Source of the DNA: Mnemiopsis leidyi
Lineage: Eukaryota > Ctenophora > Tentaculata > Lobata > Bolinopsidae
NCBI GenBank assembly: GCA_000226015.1
Contig: JH152742.1
Coordinates: forward strand, 73,024 to 96,138
Length of the DNA stretch: 23,115 nt
Reading direction: 5' to 3'
Of this stretch, positions 1 to 9,100 are shown piece after piece. The notes under the pieces are model-generated. The model did not search any database and was not told the DNA's origin. It was given only the letters and a program-made list of their open reading frames with translations. Numbering within the stretch: the first letter of the stretch is position 1; every line of letters begins with the position of its first letter. The translations under genes and the position numbers were made by a program.

Positions 1-373
1 ATTAAATTCGGATTCCTCGTCATGTTTTACGTCAAAATACTGGTCTAACTTTTCTTCTAGGTCAAAGTTGAAAATTTCCATTTTCAGGCCTTATAAGGGG
101 TCACTTAAGGGGTCAAGCGATCATTTTTCGACTCCGAAACTATCGAATTCGGATTCCTCATCAAATTTTACCTCAAAATACTGGTCTAACCTTTTTAGCT
201 CAATGTTGAAAATTTTCATTTTCAGGCCTTATGAGGGGTCTTTTAAGGGGTCAAGTGATTATTTTTCGGCTCCGAAACTATCAAATTCGGATTCCTCGTC
301 AAGTTTTACGTCAAAACACTGGTCTAACTTTTCTTTTAGCTCAATGTTGAAAATTTTCATTCTAGGGCTTTAA
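1..373 (+). repeat. Tandem array 1, ~140-bp units (type A)
   Basis: About 2.7 head-to-tail copies. The shared block AATTCGGATTCCTCG or a close variant recurs at 5, 145 and 284, giving a period of 139-140 bp. Other shared blocks are ACTGGTCTAAC, TTGAAAATTTTCATTTTCAGG and AAGGGGTCAAGTGAT. The 101-codon open frame in this stretch is repetitive at the protein level and comes from the repeat, so I do not call a gene. The same unit family returns at 2160-2690. Confidence 0.9.
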
Positions 374-389
374 AGGCCTTCAGATCAAA

Positions 390-660
390 TTTTAACATAG
401 CCTAAGCCACAGAACTTGATGAAATCTACCTTGTCAGAAATTTTCAAGTCTTTATCTCTTTCCGTTTTGGCTCCAATTCGTTTGCAAAAAAGCGTCGTCT
501 GGTCGGGGGGAGGGGGGAGGGAGGGGGGAGAGTCGTATACCACACTTCATGTTGTCATACTAGGGGGTGGCAACTTTTCTTTTTTTGAACCAAGGCTGAA
601 ATCGATTGAGAATATTCTCGAGGTCCAAATTTCTTTCGCCATCGGTTTGGACGACTAGTA
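390..660 (+). repeat. Repeat module B, single copy, with G-rich run
   Basis: It begins with CATAGCCTAAGCCACAGAA (396) and runs through a G-rich tract and ATACCACACTTCATGTTGTC to a CGATTGAGAATA(A/T)TCTCGAGG block. A diverged copy of the same module ends array 2 at about 3021-3260, so the two arrays share the same order of parts. The G tract at 505-528 (six, six, three and six G, each separated by one A) could form a G-quadruplex. Confidence 0.8.
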
Positions 661-1122
661 GATTTGCAAAGTTTCAAGCTTCCATCTCAATTCTAACATG
701 GTTTTTAAGACACCTGAACATGGCCACTTTTGCCAAATCGTGTACCAATTTTGTATTACAGCGCTGGCAAGTTTTTACTTGTGGTACATGTTACCACTAA
801 CGGAGGCGATCGGCCTCGGGCCGCTGCCTTCGGCAGCGGTCCTCGGCCGGTTTTAGGGTAGTCTAACAGCCTCAGGGCCTGAGGCAGCGGCCTGGGGTTT
901 GGTGGAAGGAGAAGAAAAAACCGGTCGTGCTTGCTAGCATTGGGATATGCGACGAGATTACTTAGCTGATATTCTGATAATACCAATTGAGTAATTGTAA
1001 TTATTTCATCCTCTAATATAACTTTATTTACCAGCGCTGATGTAGTACACATAGATGAACACATTTTAAGATATTTTATATTTGGCAGTGCTTTTTAGAA
1101 GATAAGTCAACTTCATGCGAAG
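661..1122. other. Spacer with a cluster of GC-rich hairpins upstream of the 290-codon ORF
   Basis: There is no convincing gene. Three short inverted repeats cluster here: GTGGTA/TACCAC at 781-797, CCGCTGCC-TTC-GGCAGCGG at 821-839, and GCCTCAG-GGC-CTGAGGC at 869-885. An AT-rich TTTTATATTT stretch near 1073-1083 could be a TATA-like element for the next ORF, but this is only a guess. Confidence 0.5.
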
Positions 1123-1126
1123 ATGA
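1115..1126 (+). promoter_or_regulatory. Tiny upstream ORF (Met-Arg-Arg-stop) overlapping the start codon of the next ORF
   Basis: ATG at 1115 opens a three-codon frame ending in TGA at 1124-1126. This TGA overlaps the ATG at 1123-1125. If the transcript starts upstream, this minimal uORF could reduce or modulate initiation at 1123. Initiation at the second in-frame ATG (1129) would be another way round it. The overlap is seen in the sequence; the regulatory role is inference. Confidence 0.35.
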
Positions 1127-1995
1127 CCATGAGTACCACAGCTGCAGCTACTTCATCAAGAGAATCCCATACCTGTAGGGAACAGCTACCGGAGGATAAA
1201 ATCGTTTATGAAAAAATAATGGCGTTGTGCCAAAAAATAAACACCGTCTTATTTCATACAGAGGACGTCGTAAACTCGCTCAAAATTCTAGCTAACGATG
1301 TAAACAAATGTATCGACAAAAGCTTATTCGGACGCGATGACTCCAGCCCTAGCCCGGAAGACAAAGCTTCACTTTTTGTGACGAAAGTCCGGGAAAAACT
1401 TCTGCCTGAGGTAAAATCTGCATTTGATGGGATGAGCGGTCTAGTGTCTTGTTTGATAGAGATTGTTGGATGTCTTTGTAGCATGAAGATAAGAGGTGAT
1501 AAAGACACTCAGGAAGAAAAGATACAGTTTTTAAGGGAGGAGGAGTTACGGAAGCAGATAGAGTTGTTGAACCAGAAAAATCGGGGGAACACAGTAGTGA
1601 AGCCCCCACCTCCGGCCCCGGATTTTGAGTTTAAAGTTAAGCAAAATCCTTTCAACGCTACGACAGATGCTTTTCTTTGTCTCTCTTCCTGGGTGGTAGA
1701 AGGTGATGTGGTGGAACTTAAAAACTTCGGGACGAGGCTGGGTTTAGACATTGAGGCGTCTGTGGAACGTGCCCACAAGATTCGGGCTAAGTTGGAGGAG
1801 AGAATGAGGAAGTTGTTAGTGATTAAACAACACGCTGAGAGCTCAGCGTATTGGGCTACCTTGTTAATTTCCGTTGTGCTTTCTAACAGAAATCTCGAAG
1901 TGGCAGAGACTATAAGTTGGGCGAAGAGAGCGGGATGTCAGAGACAATTTTGGGAAGCTGTGAGGGGTTTAACTGCTGCGTGCAACGCCTACTGA
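1123..1995 (+). CDS. Intronless ORF, 290 aa, unknown function
   Basis: I do not recognise the family. The frame is open for 290 codons with a balanced residue composition, unlike the many short frames around it, which argues that it is real. The N-terminal part (about 20-130) looks helical and contains DKIVYEKIMALCQKINTVLF. A charged helical stretch follows at about 128-152 (EEKIQFLREEELRKQIELLN), likely a short coiled coil, then a Pro-rich hinge PPPPAP at about 165-170. A second largely helical part runs to the end and contains LEERMRKLLVIKQHAESSAY. I see no signal peptide or clear membrane helix, so a cytosolic or nuclear product is likely. The start is the first in-frame ATG; another lies two codons on. 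It has no introns, unlike its neighbours, and sits between two related repeat arrays, so a retrocopy or element-borne gene is possible. No AATAAA is seen close downstream. Confidence 0.6.
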   Translation: MTMSTTAAATSSRESHTCREQLPEDKIVYEKIMALCQKINTVLFHTEDVVNSLKILANDVNKCIDKSLFGRDDSSPSPEDKASLFVTKVREKLLPEVKSAFDGMSGLVSCLIEIVGCLCSMKIRGDKDTQEEKIQFLREEELRKQIELLNQKNRGNTVVKPPPPAPDFEFKVKQNPFNATTDAFLCLSSWVVEGDVVELKNFGTRLGLDIEASVERAHKIRAKLEERMRKLLVIKQHAESSAYWATLLISVVLSNRNLEVAETISWAKRAGCQRQFWEAVRGLTAACNAY

Positions 1996-2159
1996 ACTGC
2001 TTCTAGTGAAAATAATTGCTAGCTTAATTGTAACATCAAATATTTCATCAAATGATCCATAGCCGAAGATAAAATTTCCATTCTCATTCCTTGATAGCTC
2101 AACAATAATGTTTTCAGTTGCAAAATGCAAAGCGTGCCTCCAGCCAGAAAAGACACGTG

Positions 2160-2690
2160 GTTTTCGATTCCTTGTAATGTCACGTCTAAATACTAGTCTA
2201 ACTTTTCTTCTACCTCAAAGTTGAAAATTTTCATTTTTGGGTTATGGGAATATGGGGAGTCAATAGGAGCCTATATAGGAGGTCTAAACAAGGTTTTTGA
2301 GCTTCGGGACTGCCCCCATCGGATTTACCGTTAAATTTTACGTAATAATGTAGGTCTAACTTTTCTTCTAGCTCAAATTTGAAAATTTCAATTTTGGAGG
2401 CTTAAAAGGGGTTACTTATGGGGTCACGTGATGTTTTTTTTCGGATTCGAAACTATAAAATTCGGATTCCTCGTCAAATTGCACGTCAAAATACTGGTCT
2501 AACTTTCCTTCTAGCTCAAAATTGAAAATTTCCATTTTGAGGTCTATAAGGGGTCACTTAAGGGGTCACGTGATCATTTTTCGGCTCCGAAACTATCAAA
2601 TTCAGATTCCTCGTCAAATTATACGTCAAAGTACTGTTCTAACTTTTCTTCTAGCTCAATGTTGAAAATTTTCATTTTCAAAAGGCCCTT
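2160..2690 (+). repeat. Tandem array 2, ~140-bp units (type A), diverged copy of array 1
   Basis: There are three to four copies of the unit seen at 1-373, with the same marker blocks: GGTCTAACTTTTCTTCTA, TTGAAAATTTTCATTTT, GGGGTCACGTGAT and AATTCGGATTCCTCGTCAAA. The first units (2160-2400) are the most diverged. Several copies contain CACGTG, an E-box-like palindrome, in place of the TCAAGTGA seen in array 1. Confidence 0.85.
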
Positions 2691-3300
2691 AAAGATCTTT
2701 AGATCAAATTTTTACATAGCCTAAGCCACAGAACCCGATAAAATCTATAACACCTGAAATTTTCACGAATCTATCTCTTTCTGTTTGGACTCCAATTCGT
2801 CTCCCGCTTTTGAGTACTTTTTTGGGCCTTTTTAAGGGGCCTTTAAAGCCTTAAAGGGCCCTATTTAACATAGCCTAAGCCACAGAACCCGATAAAATCT
2901 ACAATACCTGAAACTTTTATGACTGCATCTCTTTCTGTTTGGACTCCAATTCGTCCCCCGATTTTGAGACTTTTTTGGGCCTTTTTAAGGGCCTTTATAG
3001 CATTAAAGGACCCTTTTTAGCATAGCCTAAGCCACAGAATGTGATGAAATCTACCTTGTCTGAAATTTTCAAGTCTCTATTTCTTTCCGTTTGGGCTCCA
3101 ATCCGTTGCAAAAAAGCGTCGGCGGGGTCGGGTTGGGGGTCGGGGGTCGTATACCACACTTCATGTTGTCATTCTAGGGGGGGGGTGGTAACTTTTTTTT
3201 CAATCAAGGCTGAAATTGGACGAGAAATCGATTGAGAATAATCTCGAGGTTCAAAAATTTTAGGTAAAGTGTCTTTTTTGGGATGGTTGCCACCACCCTA
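2691..3300 (+). repeat. Repeat module B, three tandem copies (~152 bp), ending in G-rich tail
   Basis: CATAGCCTAAGCCACAGAA starts at 2715, 2869 and 3021, spacings of 154 and 152 bp. The first two copies end in a GGGCCTTTTTAAGGG-type stretch. The third instead continues into the G-rich tail and the TATACCACACTTCATGTTGTC block that also ends array 1. Thus array 2 has the same layout as array 1, with extra B copies. Confidence 0.85.
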
Positions 3301-3612
3301 GTAATTTTAAATCGATTATCTATCCTTGCAACAACTAAAATGAGCTATTCACTGTTACTATATTCTAAATAATTCTTATATGTCTGAATTACCCGTTGCT
3401 ATGTTATCCTGAAACTTGATCAGATACCAGAATGCACACCTTTTTTCGATCAATCGTTAATCTTTTGTTTTTGGTACCGATGAACTTCTTTCTGATTTTG
3501 TATATATCTTTCAAATAGATCAACTTTTACTAAGTTTCTAATTAATATTGGTTTTACTGCACCACCATCTTCCTAAACACCACGACCATATCTAACATCC
3601 AGCTCAGACACA
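3301..3612. other. Intergenic spacer upstream of the membrane-protein gene
   Basis: AT-rich sequence without a coding frame. It presumably holds the promoter and 5' UTR of the plus-strand gene starting at 3613. A pyrimidine- and CAC-rich leader (about 3556-3612) precedes the ATG. No clear TATA box is seen at a convincing distance. Confidence 0.4.
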
Positions 3613-5140
3613 ATGCAGAGAAAAAGAGCCGGTAATCCTTCCCAAAACGCAACTCCAAGTTCGGACCTACCTGAACAATCTCCCACTACCGCAGTGCCTG
3701 CCGCAATGTGGCTGGGTGTTATACCCAACATTTATCTTCTCTACAGCCTCCTTCATCTGCCTTCAAACACAATCAACACTTGTGTTAGGATATTTATAGG
3801 GGTTAACACTTTCAGGTTGGTTTGTTGTTGTTTTCTCACTTTGTAATGGAGTTCTTGTCAATAAACTTATAGAGAAAGCTAAAAACAGTGCTTTTGAGCT
3901 TTGAATTGGTTAAAAATTAGTGACACCTCCCTAAGAAAATCAGTCTCGATAAACCAGCAATTCCTAGTAATATATTGAACATCCACGTATTTCGATGTGA
4001 TCCAGTGTTTTGACCAAAAGCATATGTTAATGCGCAGATTGAAAACATTGTACCTTCTCCGCCAATCATTGGTTAAAAATCTAGTATAAATAATATCAAA
4101 TCAAACAACAAAGAGACAAACTCAAGTATTCTACATACAGGTGTGTATTTCCGAACCGCTACAACAACAACATCGTGCTCCGAGATACTATCTTCTCGTC
4201 TATCTTCCTTACCAGACTTCTAGCTACTTTCTCTGAGATGTCTTGGCTCATCATTCTTAGTGAGGTGCGTTCAATAAGATGTCCTTAGTCCTTCACTACT
4301 ACACGTTCGAATTTTAAATTGCTGGGATTCCTCCCGAACTTCTTAGAAATCTGAATTCACAAAAAGCAGACTTCACCCATCGGGCATCTCAATTCAGGTG
4401 GCGAGAGATCTCAACTCTACGACAGTCGAGAGCCCAACAATCGACCTCCTGGCGGACATTCTCCCTCCGATATGTGCGCTAGCGCAGTGCTTTGTCTGGA
4501 GTTCCATAATCCTTCACACTGACTCTCTCATGTTTTACGAGGAGTTCTCCTGGTTTCTCCTCTTTGTTATCAACACTGGTATCAACACTATCTTCTTCCT
4601 ACACGGTAACTTTTCTCTTTGTAACTCATGTTACCAGGCCACGGTAACCACTCTTCTGTTTCTCGTTTTCTTTTATGACCATGTTCACTTCGTTGTACTA
4701 GTAACAGTGGCCATGACAACCATATTTAAGCCTCTAAGCCCCAATTTTCCAAATCCTTTTAACTTACTGCCAAATTAGACTCTAATAGTCAGACAAGTTT
4801 CTAACCAAACCACTACAACACAATGACACCCCCTCCCCCAGGTAACCACTCCATCCTGGTATCCCTGTCTCTCCTCCACGGCGCACTCTACCTGCCCTGG
4901 CAAACTCTCCATCTCAAATACATCCTGTCTCTAGACGATCCTGCTCTATCTCTCAGTCACGTGACCTGCTCTAGAATACAAGCCGGGTTGAGGAGGGCAC
5001 TGTGGTACAGGAAGAGGAGTGTGGCTAGGGTGGACTGGGGAGGGTGGATTGGAGAGAGCTGGATGTTTTGTTACTGGGTTGTCATGCCGGTTTGGTTGGC
5101 GGCAATAGCCTGGGAGTATGACACCACTCTTGAACTATGA
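3613..5140 (+). CDS. Four-exon gene, 277-aa multi-pass membrane protein of unknown function
   Basis: Exons: 3613-3815, 4141-4264, 4398-4605, 4842-5140 (834 nt with stop). The introns are phase 2, 0 and 1, and each junction keeps the frame: TTTCAG|GTTGGT to ACATACAG|G, AGTGAG|GTGCGT to AATTCAG|G, and CACG|GTAACT to CTCCCCCAG|GT. The exon at 4141 has no ATG and is found only by splicing logic. After a polar N-terminus (about 1-28) there are about six hydrophobic segments, including MWLGVIPNIYLLYSLL (about 32-47), FSSIFLTRLLATFSEMSWLI (about 86-105), LPPICALAQCFVWSSIIL (about 133-150), EFSWFLLFVINTGINTIFFL (about 160-179) and MFCYWVVMPVWLAAIAW (about 253-269). An Arg/Lys-rich loop (RRALWYRKRSVAR) lies before the last helix. 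From memory the layout recalls an uncharacterised membrane-protein family with an RLLAT(I/V)xE-like motif, but I cannot name it. A possible AATAAA poly(A) signal is at 5347-5352. The gene converges on the large minus-strand gene. Confidence 0.78.
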
Positions 5141-5346
5141 CACTCGTGTAGGAATATGACAGTTAAATCCACTGTGGGACTATGACACCACCACAGCGTT
5201 TGCTGTAGAGGGTTTTTCCAGATTCGGGAAATATGGAGCTACTGAGGTAGCGAACGGCCACCCTATTAGGCTCAGAATGTGCTTAATCAAAATGTGCTAA
5301 ATCCATATTCATATGGTTTCTGGCCTGGAAATAGATAAAATATAAT

Positions 5347-5352
5347 AATAAA
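5347..5352 (+). terminator. Candidate poly(A) signal of the 277-aa gene
   Basis: AATAAA lies about 207 bp after the stop codon at 5140 and is followed by a TG-rich stretch (TTTGTAAGAATTTGTGTATG), as expected for a cleavage region. Confidence 0.45.
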
Positions 5353-5925
5353 TGTTTGTAAGAATTTGTGTATGTAGTATGAATTGATGAAATTCTTAAT
5401 TAAACTGATTTAGATTTCTCGACTAGCCTGGTTAGTATGGTAAAAAAGTCAACAATTTTTCAAAATGACCGTGGTTTGATGGTCACAATTCTGATTATTG
5501 CTATCACCAAAACTTAAAAATGCAATGGAAGAAATAGTTACTAACATAATAACATCTTGGTATGCAGTCGAAATGCATAATTCACCGTTTTCTGCTTAAC
5601 CTAAAGTACCTTTTTCCCTTTTTGAAATCAACACAATTTTTAAGGGGAAAAATATTAAGTGCTTTCACAACCGTACTTGTATTAGGCTCAAAATGTGCTA
5701 ACTAAAATGTGCTAAATCAGCATTGTTGATTGTACCTAGAGTGTAAATAAATGAAAAAAAAATGAATTGTATTGTGTAGACTGAAGATAATGTCGTACAT
5801 CGAAATTGATTTCCATTAGAAGATAGTTTTCCTTGTCCAATTAACGAGTTCAGAGTTGCAGTCAGAGTATAAAGAAAATTTCCCTTACTTGTATTATAAA
5901 TGATTGTGTTAGAATTTTTGTATTA

Positions 5926-5987
5926 TCACCTATAAATTGATGAAATTTCAAAAGACTCCAAGCTAGCGTGGGTGTGTTCCCAGTTTC
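5926..5987 (-). other. Possible alternative last exon giving a soluble form
   Basis: If the donor at 6076 is spliced to the AG at 5989-5988 (CCTACGCCTAG|GAAACTGG), an 89-nt intron is removed and the frame continues as RNWEHTHASLESFEISSIYR to TGA at 5928-5926. The acceptor has only a modest pyrimidine tract, but the intron is T-rich upstream. The TAG stop of the membrane form is the same trinucleotide as this acceptor. This is inferred from sequence only. Confidence 0.35.
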
Positions 5988-6157
5988 CTAGGCGTAGGTC
6001 ATGCAATGCCAGTTCACTTTTATGACAAAAATTAAAACCAGAACGAAAACTAAAATTAAGAGAACTTTGTACTTACTTGAGGCGCAAGGAGTAGGACTGC
6101 CCATACCCGCAGTAGGACACTTGCTTCCAGCTGGACACTTGTGACACACACTATCTC
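5988..6157 (-). other. Exon 18: terminal exon with membrane helix and an internal consensus splice donor
   Basis: After the last Cys module (GDSVCHKCPAGSKCP...PTPCASS) the open frame continues through KYKVLLILVFVLVLIFVI-KVNWHCMTYA to TAG at 5990-5988. This gives a Lys-flanked hydrophobic helix and a short tail. The sequence also contains TCAA|GTAAGT (donor at 6076-6075), the best-matching donor in the gene. If it is used, the helix is removed, so the end of the protein may be alternative. Confidence 0.65.
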
Positions 6158-9100
6158 CTGAATAACACAGGGTTTATAAACTAAACCAATAGTTCAAATA
6201 CATATTTCAGCGATTTTTGCAAAATTTCATATTTTTGATCGTTTAATCGAGAGTGTAACGACTATCCTACACATAACACAAGAACTGAATTAGAAAATGA
6301 ACCTTCTGGGCTGTAGTTTCCTGCAGTACACTTAGTACCCTTCACACCATCAGAACACGGGAACCCAGCAGGACAAGCAGAACAAGAGCTCTGTTTCACC
6401 GCAGAGTTGTACGAACCTGGATAGGTGGCGTGTTTGTAAGTAATGTAAAAAGTACAGTGGCATTCAGCTTCAATAAGTTTTCGGCGTTTTTCATTTTTGA
6501 GACTGTACGAACGAAATAAATTAAATATAAACTGGCTTAATGTGTCTGACATTCAAAATTACGGTTAAACAAATCGCAGAACTTTATTCATTTTAAGTCA
6601 TAATCGCATTGCAGACAAAATATCGATATCAACTAATTAATCGTAATTATCTAATTAATCAATGTTACTCCACGTACCGATAGGACAAACAAGACATGCG
6701 TCCTGGCCGGCTCCACTGTAACGTCCCACCCCACAGTCCTGGGGAGACTGACTCTTGTCCATACAGGTCTGTCCTGCGGGACAAGCCAGACAGAACCCAG
6801 CTCCAGCTGCTGGAGTGTAGTAACCTGCACTGCACGTCTGGGCAGGGAGGTGGGGGTTGTAAATTTAGTTTGAATATTGAAAATATTGTAGTAACTACAA
6901 TGTTGTAACATTGAAGTTATTACAATGTTGAAAATTTCCCTTTTACTTTATAGACGAAAATAACTAGTATTATCATAAATTTTATCATCAGCTTCTTCAA
7001 ATTATTTCTTATTTGTAGTATATATGGTATAAATTATAAACCGATTATTATGACAGAAGAACACTTATAGAGGTAACATTTTCGAGTCATAAAAATGAAC
7101 TCCAAATACCTGACAGGCTTCCTGACCACCGTCACTGAAACTTCCCATAGGACATATCACTGCGTTCTGATCTTTGTTAGGACAAGAGTGTCCGACAGGA
7201 CAAGAGTTGCACGTAGTCGCTCCTGGAGAAAATATTTGCTCAAGATAATCAACTTTTTGCACTATTTACAAGCTTACGAAGTAGAGTAATTAACGTTTCC
7301 TGTTCACGATATAGCCTGGATCTGAGCTTTTTTGGTAGATACTATTAAGGATGTTTGACCCAGGAACTTTAAGCGTATCGAAATTCGTATCATGATCGTA
7401 CAGAATCAAATAAGTCTGGTATTGGTACTAATATTTACCTGTAGCAGTCTGATAAGAGCCACTAGGACAAGGGATCTGTCCAATAGATGGGTGAGGACAG
7501 TAATGTCCTGCTGTGCAGGTCCTGCAGGAGCTCCCTTCTTGGTACTCCCCGGCATTGCACTGTGTAGCCACTCCTGGGGAGGGTATGAGACTCAGTGAGA
7601 TAAGAATAGCTGGATAACTAATTATTCATAACCGGGCAGGATCTAACTATATTGTAGATGCGTGGATAGAAGCATTGCCCTTAGTTCATTTCCGATAAGA
7701 CAGTGTTATATTTGTCTTCAAATTTATTAAAGCTATGATTTAAAGAAACAAATATGGACCTATGGAGTCTACCACTGGCTGCTATTCCGTGTCCGTTAAG
7801 TATTCTATCGGGACACAAACAAAACTGACACCCTTAATAACCTACCTCCATCACAAACCGAGCCAGGCGGACATATCAGACAGACAACAGAACCCCGGGG
7901 TGAGTACTGGTTGTCCGGACATGCTGCCGGACTTTTTGTAGGGTCACTACACTGGGAGTTTACCGGACATATCTCACAGACTGTTCTTCCTGGGATAGGA
8001 ATCTTTATTGCTAACATATAAGTCTGGTGGTAAACAAACGGCAAAATTTAGCGGACGGTTTTCATATGAGTTCTCAGTCGGTCAAAATTGTCATTGGTAA
8101 ACACCATAAAACATTTAGGCAACATAGCAAAAAAAAGAAAAAAACAAGCTGAAAACACAAACCTGTGACATTAGCATAGTACCCAGATGGACAGGGATAC
8201 GGCTCGGCCAGCTCGGCCTTGTTACAATAATGTCCTAACGGACAATCCTCACAGCTTTGCGAATTCTCAGGTGCATATGTTCCAAGAACACATTTGTATG
8301 GATCGTCCATCTTGGAATCAGGACACCTGTAAGAAACAGGTATTTGAACTGTCAACTTAAGTATAATGCAGGTATTAGAACTGTCAACTTAAGTATTATG
8401 CAGTTTGTAACTAAGAAATTATAAGAAACAGGTTTTAAAACTGTCAACTAAATATGTGTAGTTTTTTAACTAACAAATTATGGAATCCATACCATAGACG
8501 GGGTATTCCAAAAATCTCTCCGCACAGACATAACAGCCATAAATAAACGAGCTAGAAGAGCCAGTAACACAAAAATAGACGACCTAGAAGAGCCAGTACC
8601 ACAAAAAAGACCCAGAAGAGCCAGTAACACAAAATAAAAGACCCAGAAGAGCCAGTAACACAAAAACGATCGTGGGAGAGCCAGCAACACAAAAATAAAC
8701 GATCGTGGGAGAACCAGAAACACAAAAATAAAGGATCTTGGAAGAACCAGAAACTAAATAATAAAGGATCATGGAAGAACCAGAAACTCAAAATAAAGGA
8801 TATTGGAAGAACAAGAAACTCAAAAATAAAGGATATTGGAAGGACCAGGAACACAAAAATAAAGGATCGTGGGAGAGCCAGCTTAACTCAAAAATAAAGG
8901 ATATTGGAAGAACAAGGAACACAAAATAAAGGATCTTGGAAGATCCAGGAACACAAAAATAAAGGATCACGGAAGATCCAGGAACACAAATATAAAGGAT
9001 CATGGAAGATCCAGGAACACACTTACTCAAATCCGGCCGGACATCTAATACAAGTGGAGGTTCCCTCAGGAGAGTATTTTGACGGGTTACAGCCGGTTTT

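Larger units (their letters stand above)
5141..5987. other. Shared 3' region between two convergent genes, with an old direct repeat
   Basis: It holds the presumed 3' UTRs of the 277-aa gene (plus) and the Cys-rich gene (minus). AATAAA occurs on the plus strand at 5347 and again near 5746. No canonical AATAAA is seen on the minus strand. A diverged direct repeat is present: ATTAGGCTCA(G/A)AATGTGCTAA-type sequence at about 5265-5312 and 5692-5735, and AATTGATGAAATT at about 5382 and 5935, so much of the region may be an ancient duplication. Confidence 0.5.

Noticed and set aside
68..373. 101-codon plus-strand frame with internal protein repeat
   Set aside because: It is a by-product of the 140-bp tandem array; the same units elsewhere in the window are broken by stops.
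4398..4778. 126-codon plus-strand frame taken as a single gene
   Set aside because: It starts with GTG at a splice acceptor. The part after 4605 is better read as intron, since CACG|GTAACT joins the exon at 4842 in phase 1.
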